64,000 bases of DNA, from positions 107,501-171,500 of the forward strand of contig WBZZ01003756.1 in assembly GCA_019918135.1 (NCBI GenBank), in the 5' to 3' direction. The number at the start of each line of letters is the position of its first letter. Within the stretch, counting starts at the first letter, position 1. Shown in pieces: positions 33,970-44,088 of this stretch. The translations under genes were made by a program, and so were the position numbers. The notes below the pieces were generated by a model that worked only from the letters and a program-made list of their open reading frames with translations, did not search any database and had not been told where the DNA came from. Source of the DNA: Paulinella micropora (lineage: Eukaryota; Cercozoa; Imbricatea; Euglyphida; Paulinellidae).

Positions 33970-35677
33970 CTAGGCGGCGAGTTCGGTGACGGTCACCAAG
34001 GTCTGTCGGCCGGGGGCCGTCAGGTAGTTGTTGGCGCCCTGCGTGGTGCCGTTCACCTGCAGCCACACGCACCACCCGGCCGGCACATCGAGTACGCCCG
34101 CGAGGCTGAGCGAAGCGCCGTCCCCCCAGGCGGTGGCACCGTCCCCGCGAGCGCTCGCGGCTAGCCAGCCCGGCCCCTGGTAGAACGAGGGGTCAGGCGG
34201 GCCGGCCCAGTCCGAGAGACCAAAGCCCGCCTCAAACGCGAAGCCGCCCGGGTTGACGGGGTTCCGCAGCGCCAGCTGCGCCGTCAGTAGCCAGCGCCTG
34301 GTTGTCCCCCACGCGTTGCACCACCTCGTGTAATTGCCCGCCGACCAGGTAGAGTAGGTGATGCGCCCCGCGGTCGGGGCCACGAGCGGCGTGTCACTGA
34401 CGAGCACCCCAGCCGCCACGCCGGGCGTGAAGGTTTGGACAGCCGTGGACCCCCACTGGCCGGCAGTGAAGGTGACCGCGTCGATAGCCCCCGCGCTGTC
34501 GAGCTGCAGCAGCCGCGCCTGTGGGTGCAGCGACGAAGGCAGCAGCAGGTTGACACCGCCGCGGCTCGCGATCGTGCTCGAACCCACGCGCAACAGCTGC
34601 TGGGTCTGCGCGATAGCGTAGTCGACGTACGCCCTGTTGACGACGCGCGTGGGCTCGGACGGCCACGCTATTTCTTCCCAATCAAAACGCACTTGCTTGA
34701 TCAGACAAGGGTGCTTCAGCGTCGGAAATCCAGTCAAGACCGCGTTAGCGACAAAAATAGTCGGCACGAGCAACTCCACGTATCGAGCGGTGGCCGCGGT
34801 GGCGGGCTGCAGTGCATACCAGTACGCCGTGCTGCCAATCCACGTGTACGCGCTAGCCTGTGCATGCCACACACTCCAGTCGACGCCATTGGATGACGTG
34901 GCGGCGTACCAAGTGGTGGGCGCACCGTAAAAAGCCAGGCACACCAATGAGTCTAACTTCTGCTTTGAGGTAGTAACGCCGAAGCAGCACGGTCCGTCCA
35001 AAGTCGAGGCGGAGCCACTCGCCGGTGTAGTTGGTGCCAGAGTACAGCCTCGTGGCGTTGGACAAGTAGGCCAGTGACCTGTTCCAGACCAGTGCCGAGG
35101 ACCAGTAGTTTTCGATCGGGGCGCCCGTCACGACGTGCCACGTGGTGCCGAAAGCCCCGAACGCGTCTCCGTCCCGTGTAGCCTTGCCCGTGAAGGTGGT
35201 GCCGGTAGTGACAGTCGCAGAGGACGCGGACGCGACGAGCGGGGCGGGGGCCGTGTTGTTGGTCATGTTCAGGCTCGCGTTCACAAACACCGTCTGGTTC
35301 GGCAGGGAGGCCGGGAGCGGCAGGCTGTGCGCGTCCAGGGCATTGACGTGGGCCAGCAGTGCGGCCACGGTGGCGGCGCCCAGCTGGGCCGCCGTCACTT
35401 GGTGCGGGTTGTTGTAGTCGGCCAGGTGCGTCGGGCACACGCTCTGGCAGTCGGGCGGCGGTGGAGTGTGCGCGCTCAGGTTGTTGACGTGGGCCAGCAG
35501 CGCCCCCACGGTGGCGGCGCCCAGCTGGGCCGCGGACACTTGGTGCGGGTTGTTGTAGTCGGCCAGGTGCGCCGGGCACACGCTCTGGCAGTCGGGAAGG
35601 TACGGGCACAGCGCGCTGCACCGGAGCGCCAGCAGCAGCAGCCACCAGGGCCACCAGGCTAAGCTCGCTGGTGGCAT
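33970..35677 (-). CDS. Secreted tail-fibre-like adhesin
   Basis: ATG 35,677 (MPPASLAWWPWWLLLLAL) gives a strong signal peptide. It is followed by two near-identical repeats of about 46 residues starting DCQSVCPAHLADYNNPHQV and DCQSVCPTHLADYNNPHQV, each containing NNPHQV-(S/T)-AAQLGAATV and a heptad-like ALLAHVN. The NPH-x-VTAAQ-x-GA signature is the classic phage tail-fibre repeat and is found in some giant-virus proteins. A Trp/Tyr-rich beta-type region follows (TRLYSGTNYTGEWLRLDFG), resembling a discoidin/F5-8C galactose-binding-like fold. The C-terminal part is beta-rich and unrecognised. A trimeric, carbohydrate-binding virion fibre is a plausible role. It is interrupted. Confidence 0.6.
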
Positions 35678-35997
35678 GGCTAGTGCTTGGTCGGGGTGTG
35701 CTGTCCCTGGCCACCAAATTTTAGGCTGGCTTTTCTGCAAAGGGCGGCTCGCGACGCGCACAGCCAGCCCAGGCGGCGGCGGCGGGGAGGCGGCGGCGGC
35801 GCCGCTTCCTTCCCCTGCCCGGCCCCCCCCCTCCCCTCCTCCCCCTCGCCTCCCTGCCCGGCACCCTCGGGCCTGGGCCACGCCGGCGCGGGCGGCCAGG
35901 CGGCCCCGCTGTCCACGCCTCCCCCCCTCCCGGCACTGGCGCCACTCCCGGCGTCGTCGTCGTCCCACGGGCACCCCGCACAGAAAAGCTCTCGCTC

Positions 35998-36432
35998 ATG
36001 TCGGTGGCCGACCAGGCAGGGGGCGCCGCGGAGCAGACCAGACAAGTGCAGTGCGCCGCGTGCACGGGGGCCTGTGTCGTGCTAGCCTCGGCGCTAGAGG
36101 TGTGCTCGCAGTGCCGGCGAGCGGAGCTGTACCTCTGCCCGCACAAGGGGTGCTTTGCCGACGTGTGCTTCGAGTGTGGCCTGCTGACACGGCCGCACGT
36201 CTGCCTCTCGAAATGCCTCACCGGGTGTATAGCCGGGCCGCCGGGCCCGGCGCGGCGCTGGCAGGGTTGGCGAGGAGCGCCCCGGCCCGCGCCGCCGGCC
36301 GCGCCACCAACCGCGCCGCCGGCCGGGGCGCCTGGCCTGCCCTGGTGGGTCCGCCAGGGCCCCGCGCGAGACAAGACCAGCTACCCAGAGGCGCGCTCCG
36401 CGCAGCTGCGACCTGCTAGCGCGGCCCCCTAG
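35998..36432 (+). CDS. Small zinc-binding Cys-rich protein
   Basis: A whole-looking 144-codon gene from ATG 35,998. Residues 19-69 carry C19-x2-C22, C36-x2-C39, C47, C52, C57-x2-C60, H67 and C69, a spacing like a treble-clef or cross-brace (RING/B-box/PHD-like) zinc module. The remaining half is Pro/Ala/Arg-rich and probably disordered. No precise family can be named. It lies between the divergent fibre-like gene and the 36.5-kb minisatellite. Confidence 0.55.
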   Translation: MSVADQAGGAAEQTRQVQCAACTGACVVLASALEVCSQCRRAELYLCPHKGCFADVCFECGLLTRPHVCLSKCLTGCIAGPPGPARRWQGWRGAPRPAPPAAPPTAPPAGAPGLPWWVRQGPARDKTSYPEARSAQLRPASAAP

Positions 36433-36534
36433 CGCTCGTGCACACTCGCGAGCCGAGACTCCGCCCCCGGCGCGGGGAGGAAGGAGCCGACGCCCCCCCC
36501 CCCCAATACCCTGGAGCGCACACCGTGCCCCCCC

Positions 36535-36978
36535 CCCTAACTCACACCGAGGTTAGCGTGCCTCTACCCCCCACGCTCACACCGAGCTTAGTAGTACCTC
36601 TACCCCCTGACTCACACCCAAGTTAGTAGTACCCTCCCCCTAACTCACACCGAGGTTAGCGTGCATCTACCCCCTACGCTCACACCGAGGTTAGCGTGCC
36701 TCTACCCCCCACGCTCACACCGAGGTTAGCGTGCCTCTACCCCCTACGCTCACACCGAGCTTAGTGTGCCTCCACCCCCTATGCTCACACCGAGGTTAGT
36801 AGTACCTCTACCCCTATGCTCACGCCAAAGTTAGTGGTACACCCTCCCCTACGCTCACACCAAATTTGGTGGTACCTCCACCCCCCTGACTCACATCCAG
36901 GTTAATGGTCCCCCCCCCTAACTCACACGGAGGTTAGCATGCACCCCCCCCCCCTTCCCCCCTCCACTCACACAGAGG
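36535..36978. repeat. Hairpin-forming minisatellite, 13 units
   Basis: About 13 imperfect units of roughly 33-36 bp, core (C)nTAACTCACACCGAGGTTAG. Each unit carries short complementary arms: CTAACTC against GAGGTTAG, or ACGCTC against a following GAG with AGCGT. C runs separate the units. No frame is conserved across units, so it is not coding. It occupies most of the 890-bp gap between the small zinc protein and the LRR gene. Confidence 0.8.
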
Positions 36979-37326
36979 AAGGGAAGCGGCCCCTCTCCAC
37001 GCGGCGCTCTGGACCTCCTGCCCGTGCCCAGCCTCGGTCCGGAGAAGAGGCCGCCTCTGCCTGTCAAGCCTGCACTGCATTCTAGCCTAAATCCCTAGCG
37101 ATGCTTGCTCGAGACGCCTCCGGCCGGCAACCCCGACGGGTAGTGTAGCAGAAGAGGTTGACTCTGTCCCTCCCTTGCTCTTTCTCTGTCTCTCACTCCC
37201 CTCTCTCCGCTCCCCCGCCCCCTCTCTTCTCTCTCCCCCCTCTCTCTCCCTGCTCCCCCCATCTGCCCCTGTGACCCGGTGCGTCCGCCCTAGGCGCTAA
37301 ACAGCTGCCAGCAACGCCAGCCGGCC
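36979..37326. other. Leader region of the LRR gene
   Basis: No gene is supported. It contains a CT-rich pyrimidine tract (about 37,165-37,255) shortly before the start codon at 37,327, which may be promoter-proximal. Confidence 0.35.
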
Positions 37327-40300
37327 ATGTCGCGCCCGTGCGCGGTATGCGGCAAAGAAGAAGACAAGCAGAGGCCATCGTCTCCGCCGGGGGGCACAGT
37401 GAGGCGAGAGTTCGGCGCAGCGGGGGAGACGGTGATGCGAGAGCTCGGTACAGAGCTCGTGTCTTTTGTGGGAAACGCTACCCCACTGGCGAGTCTCTAC
37501 CAGGGCCTGTCGAGCCTGTCCTACTCGGAAGAGGACATGGCTTGGGCCACACTGCTTGGCCAAGGCGACCGTTACTTAAATAAACTGGATTGTAAAGACG
37601 GCGCACCAGCGGACCTACGCCAACTACTACAGCGGGGTCGTGTGGAGCCCGAAGGGAAATCACCTCCGGACGCGGCACGCCAACTACTAGAGCAAGGTCG
37701 TGTGGAGCCCGAAGGAAAATCACCTCTGGACGCGGCACGCCGAGACTGGGCGCACCTGCACATTCCGTCCCGTCTTTGCTTGCGATTCAGCGACCAGGAT
37801 ATACCAGCGGGTGACGACGGAAGACATGAGCTGCTGGAGCTGCTGTTTGCTCAGGCCTGGCCCAGGCTAGCTACCCATGGGGTTTGGGAGTTTGCCACCA
37901 CGAGCTTCCGCACCAACGTTGAGATGCTGGTTCGCTTGCACGAGTGGAGGCAGGCACAGAAGCTGTCGAATCGCCCCCTCAGCTCCGTCACCCTCGGCTT
38001 GCAGCCAACCGCGTTCGACGGGGTACCGAAGGAACTGGAGGAACTGCTGCATCGGCTAACTAACGTTGAGGTAGACTGCTTGCGTCTCCATTTCGAGGAC
38101 GAATTCTTGCGGGTAGACCCGACGAGGCTTGGCTTGCTCTGGAATTCGATCCCGCGCAGCTGCACCCAGCTTCAGCTGCGCGGGTATCCGCTGCAACAGG
38201 AGCAGCTACAACAGGAGGCTCCGTACAGCTTTGCAGACTTCTGGCAAGAGCACCCCCGCTTGGCCAAGCTGCAGTTGACGTATGTAGACGAGGGGGGCGA
38301 TCATACCGTTTCCTAACCTTTTCACTGGAGAAGAAGCAGCCCGGCAGGTAAAAGAGTTAGAGCTCAGGCCCTCGTCCACGCCGACCTGCCTTCGCTAGGC
38401 GGCCTGCAGGAATTAACGCGCTTCAACCTCGATCTCTCGACTCTCGGCGAGGCCAAAGCACGGGAATGCCGGGCGGTGCTTAAGAACTGCCGAGGGACTC
38501 TGCAAAGCCTGGTGCTCCGGTATACTTACTCGTCTGCCACGGCGCGACAAAAGCTGAAGGCGGGGATCCGCGCCTGCCAGAAACTTGAGTCCTGCACTCT
38601 ATCTATCGCGGCGGCAGACCTGCTTGAGCAGAAGCATCCGCCTTGTTGGCCTGGCCTCCGGAGACTGCGGATCTACGTCATCGAGGAGGAAGGAGCTGGA
38701 GGGGGGCCTCCGGTCAACTGCGGTTGTTGGACTTGTTGCAAGGCTGGTGTCAAGTGGGCGGGCTAGAAGAACTAGCCATCCACCTGGCGAGATCTTCGCG
38801 GCGCTGCGAGCTCGTGGCCGACTCAGCAGCGTGGGCACAAATGACGAGCCTGACCCGCTTAACGCTAGGGGCGCTTTGGCAGTCTTTCCGACGCTCCTAC
38901 ACCGCCGAAGCTATCGAGCCTGCGGTTGGTACGCCTTGGCCGGCTGGGCTACGAGCTGCAGCGGCAGCTGTTTGCGCCCACGAGGGAAAGTAAGCTGGAG
39001 AAGCTCGACGTCGACGAGGGTCTTTGGCTGACCGAAAGCCTCGTCCAGCGTCGCCTAGCCGCGCTGCCGGGACTACAAAGCGAGATCTTCGCGGCGCTGC
39101 GAGCTCGTGGCAGCGTGGGCACAAATGACGAGCCTGACCCGCTTAACGCTATGGGGCTTTGGCAGTCTTTCCGACGCTCCTACACCGCCGAAGCTACGAG
39201 CTGCGTTGGTACGCTTGGCGCTGGCTACGAGCTGCAGCGGCAGCTGTTTGCGCCACGAGGAAAGTAAGCTGGAGAAGCTCGACGTCGACGAGGGTCTTTG
39301 GCTGACCGAAAGCCTCGTCCAGCGTCGCCTAGCCGCGCTGCCGGGACTACAAAGGCTCTGCCTGTGCAAGCGCACTCACGGCGAGTCCGATGAGTGGATC
39401 ACGTCGCTGGCCACCCTCAATGCTCGTAGGCAGCGGAAGCGACTCCCCTCAGCGGTGGTGCTCGAATTCAACAAGAGCAGGCTTTCCGGGCCGCAGCTAC
39501 AAGAGTTGCTAGACAGCAAGACCCCCGTGTGGCTTACGAGAACAGGCTCTTCAGCTTGCGACTGTAAGCGGTCCATGTGGTTCGGCGGGCCCAGAAGCCT
39601 GTGCACCCCTCTGGCCGAGGCCAAGGAAGCAAACCTGAAGGTGTTGCTGGCCGTGTTTGGGGTTGGCACACTCGAAGAACGAAGGATGCGAGAGCTGGGA
39701 GACCGGGAAGCCACTAAGCAGCAACGACTAGAGTACCTGGGGCACCTAGACGAGTTCAAGTGGGACACTGAGTTAGCCATCCCCGCTGACGTCACGCTCA
39801 CGTTCGATAGCACCAACATTTTCGCCTTGGACGACGAGGACGAGAGCTGGGTCAAGGTGCCTTGGTCACAGCTGGCGTGCCACTCGCGGTGGTCCTTTTT
39901 CTTGCGTAACTTTGACCGGAACTGCCGCTTGCTCCTCGACGTGGCACACCGCCGGCCCGACGGAAGCCCCCCCCTCGCTTCGGTGCGAATAAACTGCATC
40001 GGCTGGGCCTCGACCCAAGAGGAGCTGGCGCGGCTATCCTCGCTGCGAATCCGTAGCTTGCACCTAGACTACGGCTACGACGACGCCCCTGCCTGGCGGT
40101 GGTACCAAGCGCCCCCGAGCGTGGAGGAACTGACCCTCTCGGACCTAGACTGGAAGAAATATCCAGATCAGCCAGCACAAGTCGACAAAGCTGCACTGCC
40201 ACGGCTACGCAGGCTGGTGCTGGAGGACTGCCAAGCACCCCCCCGGCGGCTGCTCCTGCAGCTCTTGGCAGGCGGCGCACTGACACTGAGTGCGTGCGGC

Positions 40301-41131
40301 GGGCTACCCTCCTGGGACCAAAGGTTCAAGCCTTTGTCGGAGCTGTGCCTCGCCGGCGGGGAAACCGAGTCCCTGTGTGAATTTGCGGAGAGAGCGCTCG
40401 CCTGCTCTCTTCGAACCCTGCAGACGTTCAAGTTCGAGGTTACTGGCTGGCCAAGGAGTGAGGCCCAGGCCCGGCCAGAGCAACAACGGGTGGCGAGACT
40501 GTACGCGGGGGTCGGGCTCTGCCGAGAGCTGACCCAGCTCCGGCTGACGGCGCTTGGTCGGCCTAGCCTGCTCGAGGGTGGTGTTCAAGGCTGGCCCGCC
40601 CTGGAGAAGCTTGAGAAGCTGGAGGTCTTGTCGTTGGCGACGCGGGATCCAGAGCTGGTGCAGCTGTCCGACTTTTTGTGTGCGTTCATCCCGCCAGGCT
40701 CAACCACTCTGCGGGAGGTAGCCTTAAGCGCCACCGGTGTTACCGCTCAGTCAAGATACCGGCGCATAGAGGTGTCGACGACCGCTTGGGCACGCCTGGC
40801 GACGGTGGAGAAGCTCAGCCTCGCTGGCTTCGACGTGGTCAAGGGAGCGATACCGTGGATGCGAGCACTAACCCACCTGACGATAAACTATACCTACCTC
40901 TTGTATCGCCAGCTGCGGGCACTGCTCCGGCCACCTTTGCAGGAGCTAGACGTGACGCTGGGCACAAGCAGAGAGGCTAGCTGGTTCGACGGGATCGTCC
41001 TGGTGGAGCTGGTGGCAGAGGTCAAAAGCCCGAGGAAATTATCTTTGTGCTGGGAGAAACCGGACCCCGAGTGGTACCGGCTCCTGGCGGACTTCGACCG
41101 GGTTAGAAAAGAGCGGGCTTGGTTCCGGTAG
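37327..41131 (+). CDS. Leucine-rich-repeat-like protein
   Basis: ATG 37,327 (MSRPCAVCGKEEDKQ). The protein is rich in Leu spaced as in LRRs, for example LRRLVLEDC near 40,205, LTQLRLTAL near 40,530 and LRELDVTL-like strands near 40,935. This fits the F-box/LRR-like families expanded in giant viruses, though no F-box is evident. A 60-bp tandem duplication at 37,618-37,737 encodes two copies of a 20-residue segment (RVEPEGKS). A second duplication of about 290 bp lies at 38,789-39,353. Solenoid proteins of this kind bind other proteins. The gene is interrupted in its middle third and looks whole from about 39.3 kb to the stop at 41,131. Confidence 0.55.
37618..37737 (+). repeat. 60-bp tandem duplication inside the LRR gene
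   Basis: Two consecutive 60-bp units (37,618-37,677 and 37,678-37,737) differ at only a few positions and keep the reading frame, duplicating a 20-residue segment. Confidence 0.85.
38789..39353 (+). repeat. Tandem duplication of about 290 bp in the LRR gene
   Basis: The segment starting GCGAGATCTTCGCGGCGCTG at 38,789 recurs at about 39,081. Both copies end with GCCGGGACTACAAA. They are highly similar, so the duplication is recent. Confidence 0.8.
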
Positions 41132-41402
41132 ACATTTACTGGTACTACGAGCCGGATACAACGGACGAGCAGGCGCTGGCCCGGCAAAGGGAGGCGCTGG
41201 CACTGCAGACCGCGGAGCTGGGGAGAGGTTCCACCCCGTCGAGCTGTTCCCCAAGTAACTAAAATGTCCAGGCGCTTTCTGCCAGTCAATCCCGGGCGCC
41301 GGCCGGCGAATTTCCCCCCCCCCGGGACCGGTAAGCCGGCAGCAGAGACAGGCAAACTTTGTTTTAATTTTAGCCAGGCAAACGGCGACGGCCCGGACTT
41401 GC

Positions 41403-43485
41403 CTAGATCGGCACCACCAGGGTCTGGATGTCCCGCCGGCAGAAGGGACATTCGCGCATGCCTGCCGCACACTCGCCACACGCGCGGGCGTGGCCGCAGG
41501 GGACGAACACGACCAGGGGCCGGGGGCCCTCTTCGCAAATGTCACAGGTCCGAGCCCGCGGGGGCTCTTGCTGCTCGGCGGCCTGCCGCAGCCGCTGTAG
41601 GGTGGCCTGCGCGGCCGCGACGTCGGCGGCCAGCCCGAGCCGTGCCCTCCGCAGGCCCTTGAGGGCGCCGAGCAAGTCCGCCTGTTCGGCCCGGAGCTCT
41701 TGGCCGCGGCGGCTAAGTGTCTCGTGCTGGGAGGTCAGCCTGTCCACCTCGGACTGTAATCTCTTCTGTTCGCGGGCCAGCCTCTTGTTGCAGGTGCGCA
41801 GCCTTTTGCCCCTCCTCCAGCACGGACTGCAAGGGGCTGGAAGCGCGGCCGGCCGGCGCCCGGTCGGGTGCCGGTGCCGTCTCGCGCTGCGCCGGCGGGG
41901 GGGCGTCCCGCGGGAGTTGTGGGGCCAGGCCTGTCCGGCGCCTGCCTCCAACAGCGCGCCCAGGGCCGGGCCCGGCGGATTCTCCCCCCGGGCAGGGACG
42001 GCGCGAGGTAGGGCTGGTCACGGCGCAGCAGCGAGCCCAGCGGTTGGGAGGACGCTGCGGCCCCGGCACGGCGGGCGGCCCGTCGCGCCGGGGCGCGGCC
42101 GGTGGCGCGGCCGGGGGCTCGTCGCGCTGAGGCTCGTCGCGCTGGGGCTCGTCGCGTTGAGGCTCGTAGACGATGAGCCGGGCGGCGCGTTCGATGGTCC
42201 GCAGCAGGTCCACGGCCGAGGCCGGGCTGGGGAGCCCCCGGGCCCGTAGCCGGGCCTTGAGGCGCCACCACCGCACACCCATGCACTGCGCAGCGTAGGC
42301 GTTCTGCTCGCCGAGCCATTCGCACGCCGGGTCCGCGCCGTAGTGGGCGAGGACATCGAGCATCAGCCACACCGCGGCAAAGTCCTCGCTCGCCATCTTC
42401 ACGCACGGGTATTCGGCGCACAAGCCCGTGCAGAGTACTTCGAGCACCGTCTGGCTCCGCAGTTCGAAGGGCAAGGGCGGCTGGTACACCGGGGTGCCCA
42501 GCCCCAGGAAAGTGTGCAAGAGCAAGGGGGACCTGAGCAGGACCGCCGCCACCGGCCAGACCAGGCTGCGAGAGTGCAGCAAAGCCCCGGCGTCCAGGAA
42601 GATCGGCCGAAAGTCCTCGGGCTGCGACTGGAGCAGCGCGGCGCGCAGGATGGCTATCACCCGGCGTGCGTCGGCCACGTTCGGCTCGGCCAGGGGCACG
42701 CGCAATTCATCCAGTATGTCAGCCAACAGCAGCTCCAAGGGGAACCTGGACGCGGCCCGCTTCCTGGCCGCGCCGCGCCGGGCCCGCAGGCCCGCCAGCA
42801 AGGAGCGCAGCGTGCGCTCCGAGGCAGACCTGGCCAGGGCCCTCGACCACAGCAGTGTCGCCACCGCCAGCAGCCGCAGCCAGGCCAGGGCGAACGCCAT
42901 GGGCGACAGGCTGTTGAGCCTCACGCGCGCCAGCAGCCGGCCGCCCGAGGCGGCCAGCTCGGTGTCGGGGCCCTGGAGCAGTTCGAGGAAAACTTCGGGC
43001 GCCGCCTGTGCGCAGGCCATTCTCCCGAGCTCGGACGCCGGTGCCCCGTCGATGAAGCGTTCCACTTGCTGGCACACGGCCGGGTTGCACGGGCTCTGGA
43101 CCACCGCCAGCCCCAGCTCCGTACCCAGTGCCACGGCGCCGTCCCACTCGGCCAGCTTTTCCTGGCTCCACTCGCGCAGCAGACCGATCGCGTCTCGCAC
43201 CTTGGCGCGTGCTGCGCGCAAGCAAAACAGCAGCGCTTCCTCTTCGCGCCGTGGGAGCAAGGTAGCGACCAGGGTCTTCCACACCTGCAGGCCACCGGTC
43301 TCGAGGCTGCCGCTGTGCAGGTAGTACTGGAGCTTGTGCGCCTGTGCCGGGGACCAACGCTCCTCCAGGACACCCTGCAAGAGGCTCTCCCAGCCCTGCT
43401 CGAGGGGTGTGGGCGCGGGCGGCGCGGCGTCGGCAGGGACGTTGGCGCCGGCGGCCGCGGTAGTAGGCTGGTGAAGGGGCAACAT
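41403..43485 (-). CDS. Helical-repeat, coiled-coil, RING-HC protein
   Basis: ATG 43,485 (MLPLHQPTTAAAGANV). Roughly 400 residues of Leu/Ala-rich helices come first, possibly an armadillo/HEAT-like solenoid. A QRDEP triple repeat (about 42,120-42,170) and a Pro-rich linker follow, then a coiled coil (KRLRTCNKRLAREQKRL to AAQATLQRLRQAAEQQ). The protein ends in a C-terminal RING finger at about 41,410-41,560: CDIC, then PCGH, C-x2-C and CPFC, the compact C3HC4 form typical of IAP-like E3 ligases. It probably acts as a ubiquitin ligase on host or viral substrates. TTTAAT (ATTAAA on the minus strand) lies 35 bp downstream at 41,363. It is interrupted between the linker and the coiled coil. Confidence 0.7.
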
Positions 43486-44088
43486 GGAAGGCGGCTAGGC
43501 GCTGTACGAGGTTGGCCAGAACAGACTTTGTGCAACCACTGGCTCCGGACGGCTACCGAACGGGGGGACGGCGCGCCCCCTCCTCTTGGCGCGTGCGGAG
43601 GGGGAAAGCGCCCCTAGCCCCCCCCGGCACGCGCCGCCCTGTGCGCGCGCCAAGGGGGGGGGCACCCCCCGTGTGGGCCAGGGCGCCCCCCCCCCGGCGC
43701 GCGCCACCGTCCCTGTCACCCCGCGCCAGCACACGCGCCCGTGCCCCGTCCTGTCCGCCCACGCGCGCCACGCCCGCGAGCGTGGCGGGCCTCCGGGCGC
43801 GTGCGCGAGCGAGGGGAGGGGGGGGGGGCGGGAAAGGGGGCGGGCGCAAACGGGCCTGGCGGGGTGCCGCGCGGGCACGGCGTGCCCGCACCCCCTCCCC
43901 GCCCCCGGGCGGCCGCCGTGGCCGCGGGCACGCCGTGGCCGGAGCACGCGAGGGGGGAGGGGGTGGAGCGCGGGCTGCTCCCCCTCCCCAGGGGAGGGAA
44001 GGGGGCGGACAACGTGGCTGAAAACTGACTGACAGAAGAAGAAGCTCGGGTCCTCCCCCCGGCCGAGTTGTTTCCTGTCCCCGGCGCT
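43486..44088. other. Divergent intergenic region, extremely GC-rich
   Basis: Separates the RING gene (-) and F-box gene (+). It is composed of C and G runs and GCGC-rich stretches with no believable gene; open frames on both strands are compositional artefacts. It should contain two promoters, but none is recognisable. Confidence 0.5.
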
